This document shows, in pieces, positions 15,522 to 22,983 of a DNA stretch of 64,000 nucleotides (positions are counted from its first letter, which is position 1; each line of letters begins with the position of its first letter). The stretch is taken from assembly GCA_905182565.1 (NCBI GenBank), contig CAJJCB010000027.1, positions 62,001 to 126,000 of the forward strand, read 5' to 3'. Position numbers and translations under genes: made by a program. Under the pieces are notes generated by a model. That model was not told the DNA's origin, did no database searches, and saw only the letters and a program-made list of their open reading frames with translations. Source of the DNA: Acidimicrobiaceae bacterium (GTDB lineage: Bacteria > Actinomycetota > Acidimicrobiia > Acidimicrobiales > Poriferisodalaceae).

Positions 15522-16109
15522 GTGACATATTCATCTAATGTGCTGATTCTTCGTCATGGTGAATCTGAATGGAATGCACTTGGCAAATGGCAAGGCCAAG
15601 CAAACCCGCCGCTTACGACAAAAGGCCAAAAGCAAGCCGAAATAGCAGCAAATAATCTAAACGACACGTTTAATTTAATCGCAGCTAGCGACTTACAACG
15701 AGCTACAGAAACTGCACGAATAATCGCAACTCATCAGCCAAACACAGATGTTTCGCTACACAGCGAACTCAGAGAACGAGATGCAGGACCATGGCAAGGT
15801 CTTACCCGAGATGAAATAGAACTCAAACACCCAGGTGCTATATCAAAACGCCTCTGGCCTGATGGTTACGAACATGACGAAACTGTGCTCCAAAGAGTCG
15901 TACCAATTTTGCATCATCTTGCTTCACTCAACAAAAAGGTATTAGTGATTGCACACGGCGGACTAATCCGAGCCCTAGATAGGTCTATTGGAGCCCCCGA
16001 TCTACCCATTCCAAACCTTGGCGGCCGTTGGTACCAAATTGGAGCTTCCATAACTTATGGAGCACAAATTAATCTAGTGAGCGTTGATGCCGAGATCGAC
16101 ATCGAGTAA
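15522..16109 (+). CDS. Histidine phosphatase (phosphoglycerate mutase-like)
   Basis: A 195-residue member of the branch-1 histidine phosphatase family. It has the phospho-accepting RHG motif (LRHGESEWN), the ASDLQRATETA region, an acidic ELRERDAGPWQG and the second catalytic His in VIAHGG. Such proteins include GpmB-type mutases, cobalamin phosphatases (CobC) and general phosphatases, so the substrate is open. The start is GTG 15522, with another GTG at 15540. It is divergent from the MoaD-like gene. In mycobacteria a mutase-family gene also lies close to mshA. Confidence 0.86.
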   Translation: MTYSSNVLILRHGESEWNALGKWQGQANPPLTTKGQKQAEIAANNLNDTFNLIAASDLQRATETARIIATHQPNTDVSLHSELRERDAGPWQGLTRDEIELKHPGAISKRLWPDGYEHDETVLQRVVPILHHLASLNKKVLVIAHGGLIRALDRSIGAPDLPIPNLGGRWYQIGASITYGAQINLVSVDAEIDIE

Positions 16110-16113
16110 CGGC

Positions 16114-16278
16114 CTATTCAATGACGAAATCGCTCTTCAGATTAATTGCCCAAGATACAACTTCACCAGGATCACTTTGATCCTCTGCTAATTGGTGCAA
16201 CGAAGATTCAACCCGGGCGAGTAATAGCTCAATTTCATCTAAATCAGATTCAGTAAGATGGCTCTGATCATTCGACAT
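16114..16278 (-). CDS. Small conserved-looking acidic protein (54 residues)
   Basis: A minus-strand frame from ATG 16278 to TAG 16114. It encodes a 54-residue acidic, helical product starting MSNDQSHLTESDLDEIELLL, with a likely amphipathic helix (E-I-E-L-L-L-A-R-V-E-S-S-L). It ends 4 bp from the stop of the convergent phosphatase gene. No family is recognised, but composition, neat packing and absence of an alternative gene support it. A weak TAGGT stands directly before the ATG, as also seen before the MoaD-like gene, so it may be leaderless. Confidence 0.55.
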   Translation of the reverse strand: MSNDQSHLTESDLDEIELLLARVESSLHQLAEDQSDPGEVVSWAINLKSDFVIE

Positions 16279-16430
16279 ACCTAAAGTTTAGAGCGTTTTT
16301 TCTCTACCTGCAGTCATATGAGGATATCGACTGTCATTTACCAAAAGCTTTGCGACTAGCCTTCTCTCCACTTTGATCTACTCAAAATTAAAAGGCAGCC
16401 CACGCCCATCTATTTAGATCCAATGAAAAT

Positions 16431-17798
16431 ATGACCATGAACGCACAAACGCCAAAACCAACTATCTCACTCATGGTTTTCACACGAGACCTAAGAATAA
16501 TAGATAATCCAGCCTTATCTGCTTCACTAGAAAGCGCTAATACATATTGTCTTTTTGTATTTGAAGACAGTCTTATATCAGGTTCACGGCCTCCCTTAAA
16601 CAGGCTGAAATTTCTCAAGGATTCGCTACAAGATCTCTCTCTCAGCCTTAGATCTATTGGGGGAGAGTTAATTATTGCTAGTGGTAAGTGGGCGGATACG
16701 GTGCTTGATGTTGCTAAAAAAATCGAGGCTTCAGAAATTAATATTGCAGATGACTACAGCACCTATGCCACTAATCGGATTGCTACTCTTCAGAATTATT
16801 GCGCTACAAATGAAATTACCTTAAACAAACATCCTGGAACATCTATCGTCGATCCAGGAGTGCTAACCCCAGCGACAGGTTCTGAATATAAAATTTTCAC
16901 ACCATATTTTCGTAAATGGATAAATGCATCATGGCGGCCCCAAGCGGTATTCCCTAAAACAATTAAATTTGGGAAAACCGACCACCAATTTCCTCTTTCT
17001 CAAAAGACTAAAGATCTCCTTTCAATCAGTTCTTCGGGTTACGGCGGAGAAACGAGCGGTAGCGAAAAGATGGATCAATGGTTGAGTAAGTCTTCAAATA
17101 CCTATAACAGCACTAAGGATGTTCCTTGCCTCGATAGCACTTCTCACCTCTCCGCATTTTTGCATTTTGGTTGTATCTCACCGCTGAGATTGGCGATCAA
17201 AGCACAATCTTTCCAAGAAACTGAAAATTTTGTACGTCAACTATGTTGGAGAGATTTTTTTCTTCAAATTCTCGCTGTCAGACCTGATGCATCAAATAAT
17301 GATTACAGAAATCGTGGTGATATTTGGACAAAAGACCCCAAGTCATTTATGGCTTGGAAAGAGGGAAAGACTGGATTTCCGTTAGTCGATGCTGGGATGC
17401 GTCAACTCATAGCTGAAGGATTTATGCACAACCGCACTCGAATGGTGACTGCTTCTTTTTTAGTGAAAGATCTCTACTTAGATTGGCGAGTAGGAGCAAA
17501 CCATTTCATGGAACATCTCGTAGATGGCGACATAGCTAACAATCAACTGGGCTGGCAATGGGTCGCAGGCACTGGAACAGATTCCAATCCACATAGAATT
17601 CTCAACCCAATTCGCCAAAGCGAACGCTTTGATCCTTCGGGCTCATACATTCAAAAATGGGTTCCTGAACTTTCAGGGCTAACACCCAAAACTATTCATG
17701 ACCCTCCCTTGGCCATAAGACGACAATGCGGATACCCAGAACAAATCGTCAATCATCACGATGCAGTAAAATTATTCCGAGATAGAAGAGTAAAATAG
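16431..17798 (+). CDS. phr: Deoxyribodipyrimidine photolyase (cryptochrome/photolyase family)
   Basis: A 455-residue class I photolyase. It has the N-terminal antenna domain starting MVFTRDLRIIDNPAL and the C-terminal FAD domain with FVRQLCWRDFF, TGFPLVDAGMRQL, MHNRTRMVTASFL and GWQWVAGTGTDSNPHRI. These are the FAD- and lesion-binding motifs of CPD photolyases, including the conserved Trp residues. It repairs UV-induced pyrimidine dimers using blue light. It is followed by a PlsC-like gene and lies opposite a cluster with a B12-binding CarH-like regulator, matching LitR/CarH light regulons of other bacteria. Confidence 0.93.
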   Translation: MTMNAQTPKPTISLMVFTRDLRIIDNPALSASLESANTYCLFVFEDSLISGSRPPLNRLKFLKDSLQDLSLSLRSIGGELIIASGKWADTVLDVAKKIEASEINIADDYSTYATNRIATLQNYCATNEITLNKHPGTSIVDPGVLTPATGSEYKIFTPYFRKWINASWRPQAVFPKTIKFGKTDHQFPLSQKTKDLLSISSSGYGGETSGSEKMDQWLSKSSNTYNSTKDVPCLDSTSHLSAFLHFGCISPLRLAIKAQSFQETENFVRQLCWRDFFLQILAVRPDASNNDYRNRGDIWTKDPKSFMAWKEGKTGFPLVDAGMRQLIAEGFMHNRTRMVTASFLVKDLYLDWRVGANHFMEHLVDGDIANNQLGWQWVAGTGTDSNPHRILNPIRQSERFDPSGSYIQKWVPELSGLTPKTIHDPPLAIRRQCGYPEQIVNHHDAVKLFRDRRVK

Positions 17799-17854
17799 TT
17801 GTAAGGATTAGGCCACAAAAGTCTAAACGCCGCAGAGATAGGTATCTTCTTTGT

Positions 17855-18886
17855 ATGTCATCTCCAGTGCACAATTCGACCAGACAAGCGCGACTTCGAC
17901 GTCGAATAGTTACTATCCCCGGGATGTTTTTAGTAACGGCACTTCTTTTACTTTTACTGATACCAGTTTTATTAATTGGCGGAATTATTGATATCCGCTA
18001 TCGCAGACCACTTTCTACAGTTCGCCTAATTCTTTTTACTCTTTGGTGGCTAGTTGTTGAGACTTTTGGGCTCATAGGTGCCTTCGTTCTTTGGGCTTAT
18101 TTTCGTCCTTTCAAAAGACTCACCAATCAGCGTTCCATCCGGGCACATACCGGTATCCAGCGAACTTGGATTCAAGCGTTAGTGACGGCCGCACGCTTAT
18201 TTCTTGGCCTAAAGGTCAAAGTAGAAGGAGACTCCTTAGAAAATAAAATAGGCCCTTTCATAATTTTGGCGCGCCATGGAAGCCAAGGAGATGCATTGCT
18301 TATTGCCGCCATGCTCGGACGTTTAAGGATTCGCCCTAGGGTAATTATGAAAAAAGAGCTTCTCCAAGACCCATGTTTTGACATATTCGGCAATCGCCTG
18401 CGTAACTACTTTGTTGATCGTGACACAGTCGATAATTTCGAAGAAGTTGCATCTATAGGACAGTTAGCGGCCGAAATGAAGCCCGATGAAGCGACTCTTA
18501 TATTCCCTGAAGGCACGCGCTTCTCAATACCAAAATTAAAAAAATCTATAATTTCATTAGAAGAAACAGCTCCGTCACGAGTTAAGTCTGCAAAAAATTT
18601 ACGCTCGGTTCTTCCAATCAGAAGCCCTGGAATCCTTGCCGTACTAGAAAACGCCCCCGAAGCAGACCTCGTTTTCGTAAATCACGTTGGCGTAAACCAA
18701 TTCCGTTCGATAAAAGATATATGGCGTAACACACCGTTACCAACTGATCTTCACTTCAAAATCACATTTCTTCCTAGAAGCGAAGCACCAAATAGCGCTT
18801 CCCAGGACGAACTGATTAGCTTCATCGATTCAAGATGGGAAGAGATTGACGATTGGGTAGTTACAAATCAGCAGTCCTTGAGTTAA
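17855..18886 (+). CDS. PlsC-like 1-acylglycerol-3-phosphate acyltransferase
   Basis: A 343-residue protein with two or three N-terminal membrane helices (residues ~20-90) followed by an acyltransferase domain. The H-x4-D catalytic motif is seen in LARHGSQGD, FVDRDTV is the glycerol-phosphate-binding block, and IFPEGTRF is the third motif. It probably acylates lysophosphatidate or a related lipid at the inner membrane. It follows phr by 56 bp on the same strand. Its 3' end overlaps that of the convergent DUF1295 gene by 26 bp. Confidence 0.85.
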   Translation: MSSPVHNSTRQARLRRRIVTIPGMFLVTALLLLLLIPVLLIGGIIDIRYRRPLSTVRLILFTLWWLVVETFGLIGAFVLWAYFRPFKRLTNQRSIRAHTGIQRTWIQALVTAARLFLGLKVKVEGDSLENKIGPFIILARHGSQGDALLIAAMLGRLRIRPRVIMKKELLQDPCFDIFGNRLRNYFVDRDTVDNFEEVASIGQLAAEMKPDEATLIFPEGTRFSIPKLKKSIISLEETAPSRVKSAKNLRSVLPIRSPGILAVLENAPEADLVFVNHVGVNQFRSIKDIWRNTPLPTDLHFKITFLPRSEAPNSASQDELISFIDSRWEEIDDWVVTNQQSLS

Positions 18887-19751
18887 GTTTTTTTCTGAAA
18901 GGGAAAAGCACAGGAGTGGAAGCTTTATATCGTTCGTATTCTAAATCGTTTTTCCATCTCCGATCAGCTTTTTTTTCTAACATTGGTATTCCACTTATCT
19001 TGGTCAAAAGTAACCACACGAATAGTGGGGAAACTAGAGTTGCAAAACTCCATCCAGAAAGAGCCGGAATGGCGATTATCGCCACACCCGTCCACAAGAG
19101 AATTTCACCTAAATAATTAGGGTGACGAGAGATCGCCCACAAACCAGACGATATAAAATGATCTTTGTTTTCTTCTTTGCTCCTAAATTTACGTTTAGCT
19201 TCATCAGAAATTACCTCTACTGAGAAGCCAAGAACCCAGACTGAAAGACCTAAAAACCCAATTAAACCAAAGTTTTTATCATCTTTGGAAGTAATCGCTG
19301 CCAAGGCCGCTGATGCTGTAACTAGAACCCATAAGCCCTGAACAGTCCACGTAAACAAGAACCAGGCAAACTTATGTTTCATAGCGTTGAATCGTGAATC
19401 TGAACCCTCACGCTTCACTCTCAAGACAAGAAACGAACCTAGGCGTAATGCCCAGGTAATAACAATGATTGCTAAGATAACTGAACGGGTGCCTAAGTTG
19501 TTTGATAATAGTAGGGCTATAGATATGACAGTTACATAAGTAATTGAGCCTAATAAGTCAAAAAAATGCTCAGTGTGTTTTAACCATGCAGCAATGAAAC
19601 CAACCCATTGAATTCCGTAGGCAACTATCCCACATAATAAGAAAACTGAGATAGCTCTCTCAGAGTCACTGCTTGCACTCGCTGCTGTGGAAAGTGCAAT
19701 CCCTAAAATAATAGATATTAAAATTCCACTTATAGCTTGGTTTGTTTTCAT
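18861..19751 (-). CDS. DUF1295 (steroid 5-alpha-reductase-like) membrane protein
   Basis: A 296-residue membrane protein with about seven helices and the DUF1295/ICMT-type signature SRHPNYLGEILLWTG near residue 210, which binds a nucleotide or lipid cofactor in relatives. Family members include steroid reductases, isoprenylcysteine methyltransferases and proteins of light-induced lipid clusters. The ATG at 19751 overlaps the SDR stop (ATGA), so it is the last gene of the B12-regulator operon. A role in reducing or methylating a membrane lipid or isoprenoid is inferred only. Confidence 0.85.
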   Translation of the reverse strand: MKTNQAISGILISIILGIALSTAASASSDSERAISVFLLCGIVAYGIQWVGFIAAWLKHTEHFFDLLGSITYVTVISIALLLSNNLGTRSVILAIIVITWALRLGSFLVLRVKREGSDSRFNAMKHKFAWFLFTWTVQGLWVLVTASAALAAITSKDDKNFGLIGFLGLSVWVLGFSVEVISDEAKRKFRSKEENKDHFISSGLWAISRHPNYLGEILLWTGVAIIAIPALSGWSFATLVSPLFVWLLLTKISGIPMLEKKADRRWKNDLEYERYKASTPVLFPFRKKLNSRTADL

Positions 19752-21277
19752 TCGATATTTCTTCGCTGTTCATCTGCTGAAAGATCTTCGGCTAATGCCA
19801 CTATACGATCTAGCATCTTTTTGAAAATTAAAGTATGTGGTGGAACCAACGCATACCAGTAGAGACGTCCTAATAAACCACGAGGTACAAACAAGGCTCG
19901 TTGAATAATTTCAGTACCGTTTTCAGTTTCTACTACCTGCCACTCCAGCCATGCATGGCCGGGGTTTCTCATTTCGCCAATTAGCCGCAACGAATTAGAG
20001 TTAATGGTCACCACCTTAAAAAAGTCAACGGTGTCGCCTACTCGTAAATCCGTAGGGTGTCGACGTCCACGTCTTATCCCAACTCCACCAAGAATCTTGT
20101 CGATAAAACCACGCAAATTCCAAAGCCAGTTAAAGGCGAACCAACCATTGTCTCCTCCAACAGTTCGAAGTACAGCCATTAAATTTTCGCCTCTAGCATT
20201 TGTGATCTGGGATCTCTGATCGCTAAGAACACGTCCGCCAGACCATGAAGGGTCACCCAAAGCCGGCATTGCGGGGCCGGTTAGACTAGAGATCTGTTTA
20301 GCGCCAGATGCGTTTGTCCATCGAGTAGGCATCTCAAGATCTCGGACTCTCGCTAATGCCCGATTTATTGATTGATTTAGATCAAATGAGGTAAATCGCC
20401 CTTTATTTCGAATATCTCTATTCCCAACGACAACATCACTAGTTAACGAATCTATAAGTGACCGCGCTAAACGAATTGGGAGAGGACTCACAAGGTTTAC
20501 CCAGTGAGAAGATAAGCGCGGGGTCAAAACTGGAACAGCGATAATCAAGCGGCGGCGTAAACCAGCAACTTCGGCGTACACGTCCATCATCTGTCGATAT
20601 GTGAGAACTTCAGGGCCGCCAATCTCAAATACCTCACCAATTACTTCTTCATCTCCGAGCACCCCTACAAGATGGCTAAGTACGTCTTCAATCGCTATTG
20701 GCTGGCAGCGTGTCCGAGATACCCATCTCGGGACAACCATTACTGGGAGCACCTCGACCAAAGAGCGGAGCATTTCAAATGATGCACTTCCCGAGCCAAT
20801 AATGACTGCGGCACGTAATTCCGTAACTGGTGTAATCCCAGAAGCAAGTATTTCACCCACAGCATGACGGCTTGCTAAATGAGCTGAGTGAGTTTCATTA
20901 TCATGGCCTAGGCCACCCAAGTAGATAATTTGCTTGAGCCCAGCATTGTCAGCGCATTTAACAAATATTTCTGCCATCTCACTTTCGAGAGTTTCAAAGG
21001 AGCCGGAAGATGACATCGAATGAACTAGGTAATACGCAGCCTGCGCACCTTCAAGGACTTGGTTCACTTCAGAGGCGACAGAAAGATCTGCCTCTACTAC
21101 TTCGACTCTATCGCGCCACGGACGATCATCTAAAGCCGCCGAGCTCCGCGTTGTGCATCTAACCCTGTATCCAGCTTCTAGTAGTTCCGGGACTAATCGA
21201 CCACCAACGTAACCAGTAACGCCCGTAACAACCACTGTGCCCATATCTGACGGTTTAGTAACATTGCTATCACTCAT
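19748..21277 (-). CDS. NAD(P)-binding SDR with C-terminal DUF2867 domain
   Basis: A 509-residue two-domain protein. The N-terminal Rossmann part (residues ~12-300) has VVVTGVTGYVGGRLVPEL and a late Y-Y-L-V-H-S-M region of atypical/extended SDRs. The C-terminal part (from about residue 335) matches DUF2867, a START-like fold (GHAWLEWQVVETENGTEI). Such fusions often sit in light- or stress-induced lipid clusters. Substrate unknown. It overlaps the TIGR01777 gene by 8 bp upstream and the DUF1295 gene downstream, so it is tightly co-translated. Confidence 0.87.
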   Translation of the reverse strand: MSDSNVTKPSDMGTVVVTGVTGYVGGRLVPELLEAGYRVRCTTRSSAALDDRPWRDRVEVVEADLSVASEVNQVLEGAQAAYYLVHSMSSSGSFETLESEMAEIFVKCADNAGLKQIIYLGGLGHDNETHSAHLASRHAVGEILASGITPVTELRAAVIIGSGSASFEMLRSLVEVLPVMVVPRWVSRTRCQPIAIEDVLSHLVGVLGDEEVIGEVFEIGGPEVLTYRQMMDVYAEVAGLRRRLIIAVPVLTPRLSSHWVNLVSPLPIRLARSLIDSLTSDVVVGNRDIRNKGRFTSFDLNQSINRALARVRDLEMPTRWTNASGAKQISSLTGPAMPALGDPSWSGGRVLSDQRSQITNARGENLMAVLRTVGGDNGWFAFNWLWNLRGFIDKILGGVGIRRGRRHPTDLRVGDTVDFFKVVTINSNSLRLIGEMRNPGHAWLEWQVVETENGTEIIQRALFVPRGLLGRLYWYALVPPHTLIFKKMLDRIVALAEDLSADEQRRNIE

Positions 21278-22166
21278 ATGAGTCTGCTAGTTCTACAGCA
21301 GCAGAATCAAGATTTGAATGCTTAAATATGAAGCCGGATTCGGTTAGTGCATCAGGCTTAACTCGCGCACTGGCTAGAAGCAGACCATCAGCCATTTCTC
21401 CTAACAATAACCTCAGCGCTAATGAAGGGGCTACAAGAAAGTATGGGCGTCTCATTTGTTTTCCAAAAATTTTAACAAATGATTTATTCGTTACAGGCTC
21501 CGGGGCAACAAGATTTACCGCACCCTCAACTTGTGAATCAAGCAAATGTAACAGAGCACGAATTTCATCTTCCAAGGTTATCCATGACCACCATTGCTTG
21601 CCTGAACCCAATGGTCCTCCGACAAAAAATTTAAGCGTTTGTAATATTTTCGGCAGAGCCCCACCCATCGGCGTGCATACTATTCCTGTTCTTGCTATCA
21701 CTAACCGGGTCTTAGGACTTGCAATCGCAGACGCTTCAAGTTCCCATTTTTTGCATACCTCTGACAAAAATCCTGAGCCACTAGCAGATTTTTCTGAAAG
21801 AATCTCATCCCCTCGATTCCCATAGAAACCGATCGCAGAAGACGACACAACTACTTTCGGAGGGTTATCTAATTCTGAGATCTTGGCTGCTAGTAATGAA
21901 GTTCCCAAAATTCGGCTGTTAAGAATGCGTTCTTTTTTTCTTTTGCTCCACCGGCCTTCGATGCTTTCACCTGCAAGGTGTACTAAACCATCTAAACCCT
22001 CTAACTGAGATGCATCCAGGATGGCTCTAGATGGATCCCATTCAATATCAGTATCCTTGTTAGAACCGCGGCCTATACGAAGAACAGAATCTCCTCGTTC
22101 CTCAAGGGCTTTCGCCAATTCCGAACCAATTAATCCTGATGCTCCAGTAATCGCATATTTAGCCAT
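21270..22166 (-). CDS. TIGR01777 family epimerase-like oxidoreductase
   Basis: A 298-residue SDR-like protein. The NAD(P) motif YAITGASGLIGSELAKAL is followed by VHLAGESIEGRWSKRKKE and the VSSSAIGFYGN stretch that marks TIGR01777 (YfcH-like) proteins. A DUF1731-type C-terminus (GEMADGLLLASARVKPDAL) is present. Homologues are recurrent in LitR/CarH light clusters, but their reaction is unknown. The ATG at 22166 overlaps the regulator gene's stop by 8 bp, supporting one operon. Confidence 0.9.
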   Translation of the reverse strand: MAKYAITGASGLIGSELAKALEERGDSVLRIGRGSNKDTDIEWDPSRAILDASQLEGLDGLVHLAGESIEGRWSKRKKERILNSRILGTSLLAAKISELDNPPKVVVSSSAIGFYGNRGDEILSEKSASGSGFLSEVCKKWELEASAIASPKTRLVIARTGIVCTPMGGALPKILQTLKFFVGGPLGSGKQWWSWITLEDEIRALLHLLDSQVEGAVNLVAPEPVTNKSFVKIFGKQMRRPYFLVAPSLALRLLLGEMADGLLLASARVKPDALTESGFIFKHSNLDSAAVELADSYE

Positions 22167-22983
22167 CAGCTAACCTTTCTATAAGTTCTAGACCCAATCT
22201 AAAGTCTGACATTATGTGGTCTGCCCCAACGGACTCGGGCGTCAAACCGAACAGTCCTGTCCCACCGACTACCAATGGGACATTTATTTTTTCACGCCTC
22301 AGGGATTCAGTTACATCCCGCAGCCCCTCTAATGAGCCGGGGGTCGAGACCGATAATGCCACCGCAAGCAGACGGTCCGCATCTAAACAAACTTCAACAA
22401 ATGATTCAGGAGGGGTATTCGAACCAAGGTCCTGCACATCGAATTTGCGACCTTTAAGCAATAAGGCCAACACACTTGTAACTAGTCCGTGTTCTTCTGC
22501 CGGCGGACAACCCACGATTATCAACCCACGTTTACGACCACGGACTGCTGAGGTGGCCTGCAAGCGTCCAAGTAGTGACGGCACAATAGCGGAAGCACGA
22601 TGTTCAGCAGCTATAGAAAAAGTTCCCTCCGCCCATCCCCTACCAATTGAACCCATCGCCGGGAACAGTAGATCAATACAAAAATCTTCAACATCGCAAC
22701 CTGCAGCTCTGACGGACTCCGCTATTTTCCATACTCCTTCTTGGTCACCACTAATTAAACAATTCATCAATGGCTCGATGCGTCTCGACAAATCTCGGTT
22801 GCCTCGCCCGACTGCAGCGGGCGCTTTATTTTTAAGTTTCTCTAGCTCTTTTATTTCAATTACCCAGGTTCCATTTTTTTTACTCGCGAGCAACATTCCT
22901 GTTCGTACATAACGATAAATAGTCATGTAGTGAAGATCCAGGGTTTCAGCAGCCTCATGAAGCGTGCACGTCTGACTGTCCAC
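22159..22983 (-). CDS. CarH/LitR-like B12-binding transcriptional regulator
   Basis: A 274-residue regulator. Residues 1-50 form an excisionase/MerR-like winged helix (TLHEAAETLDLHYMTIYRYV). Residues ~65-140 form the four-helix B12-cap domain with the W-x9-EH motif (W117, E127, H128). Residues ~150-270 are the Rossmann B12-binding domain with a likely cobalt-ligand His165 in PPAEEHGL. In CarH these features bind adenosylcobalamin; light breaks the tetramer and frees DNA. Photolyase and lipid/redox genes around it fit a light-controlled regulon. GTG start at 22983, directly after the P450-UbiB stop. Confidence 0.88.
   Translation of the reverse strand: MDSQTCTLHEAAETLDLHYMTIYRYVRTGMLLASKKNGTWVIEIKELEKLKNKAPAAVGRGNRDLSRRIEPLMNCLISGDQEGVWKIAESVRAAGCDVEDFCIDLLFPAMGSIGRGWAEGTFSIAAEHRASAIVPSLLGRLQATSAVRGRKRGLIIVGCPPAEEHGLVTSVLALLLKGRKFDVQDLGSNTPPESFVEVCLDADRLLAVALSVSTPGSLEGLRDVTESLRREKINVPLVVGGTGLFGLTPESVGADHIMSDFRLGLELIERLADG

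Noticed and set aside
22214-22912. A 232-codon plus-strand frame opposite the B12 regulator
   Set aside because: It is antisense to a well-supported gene, is Ser/Pro/Arg-rich as expected of a shadow frame, and has no family features.
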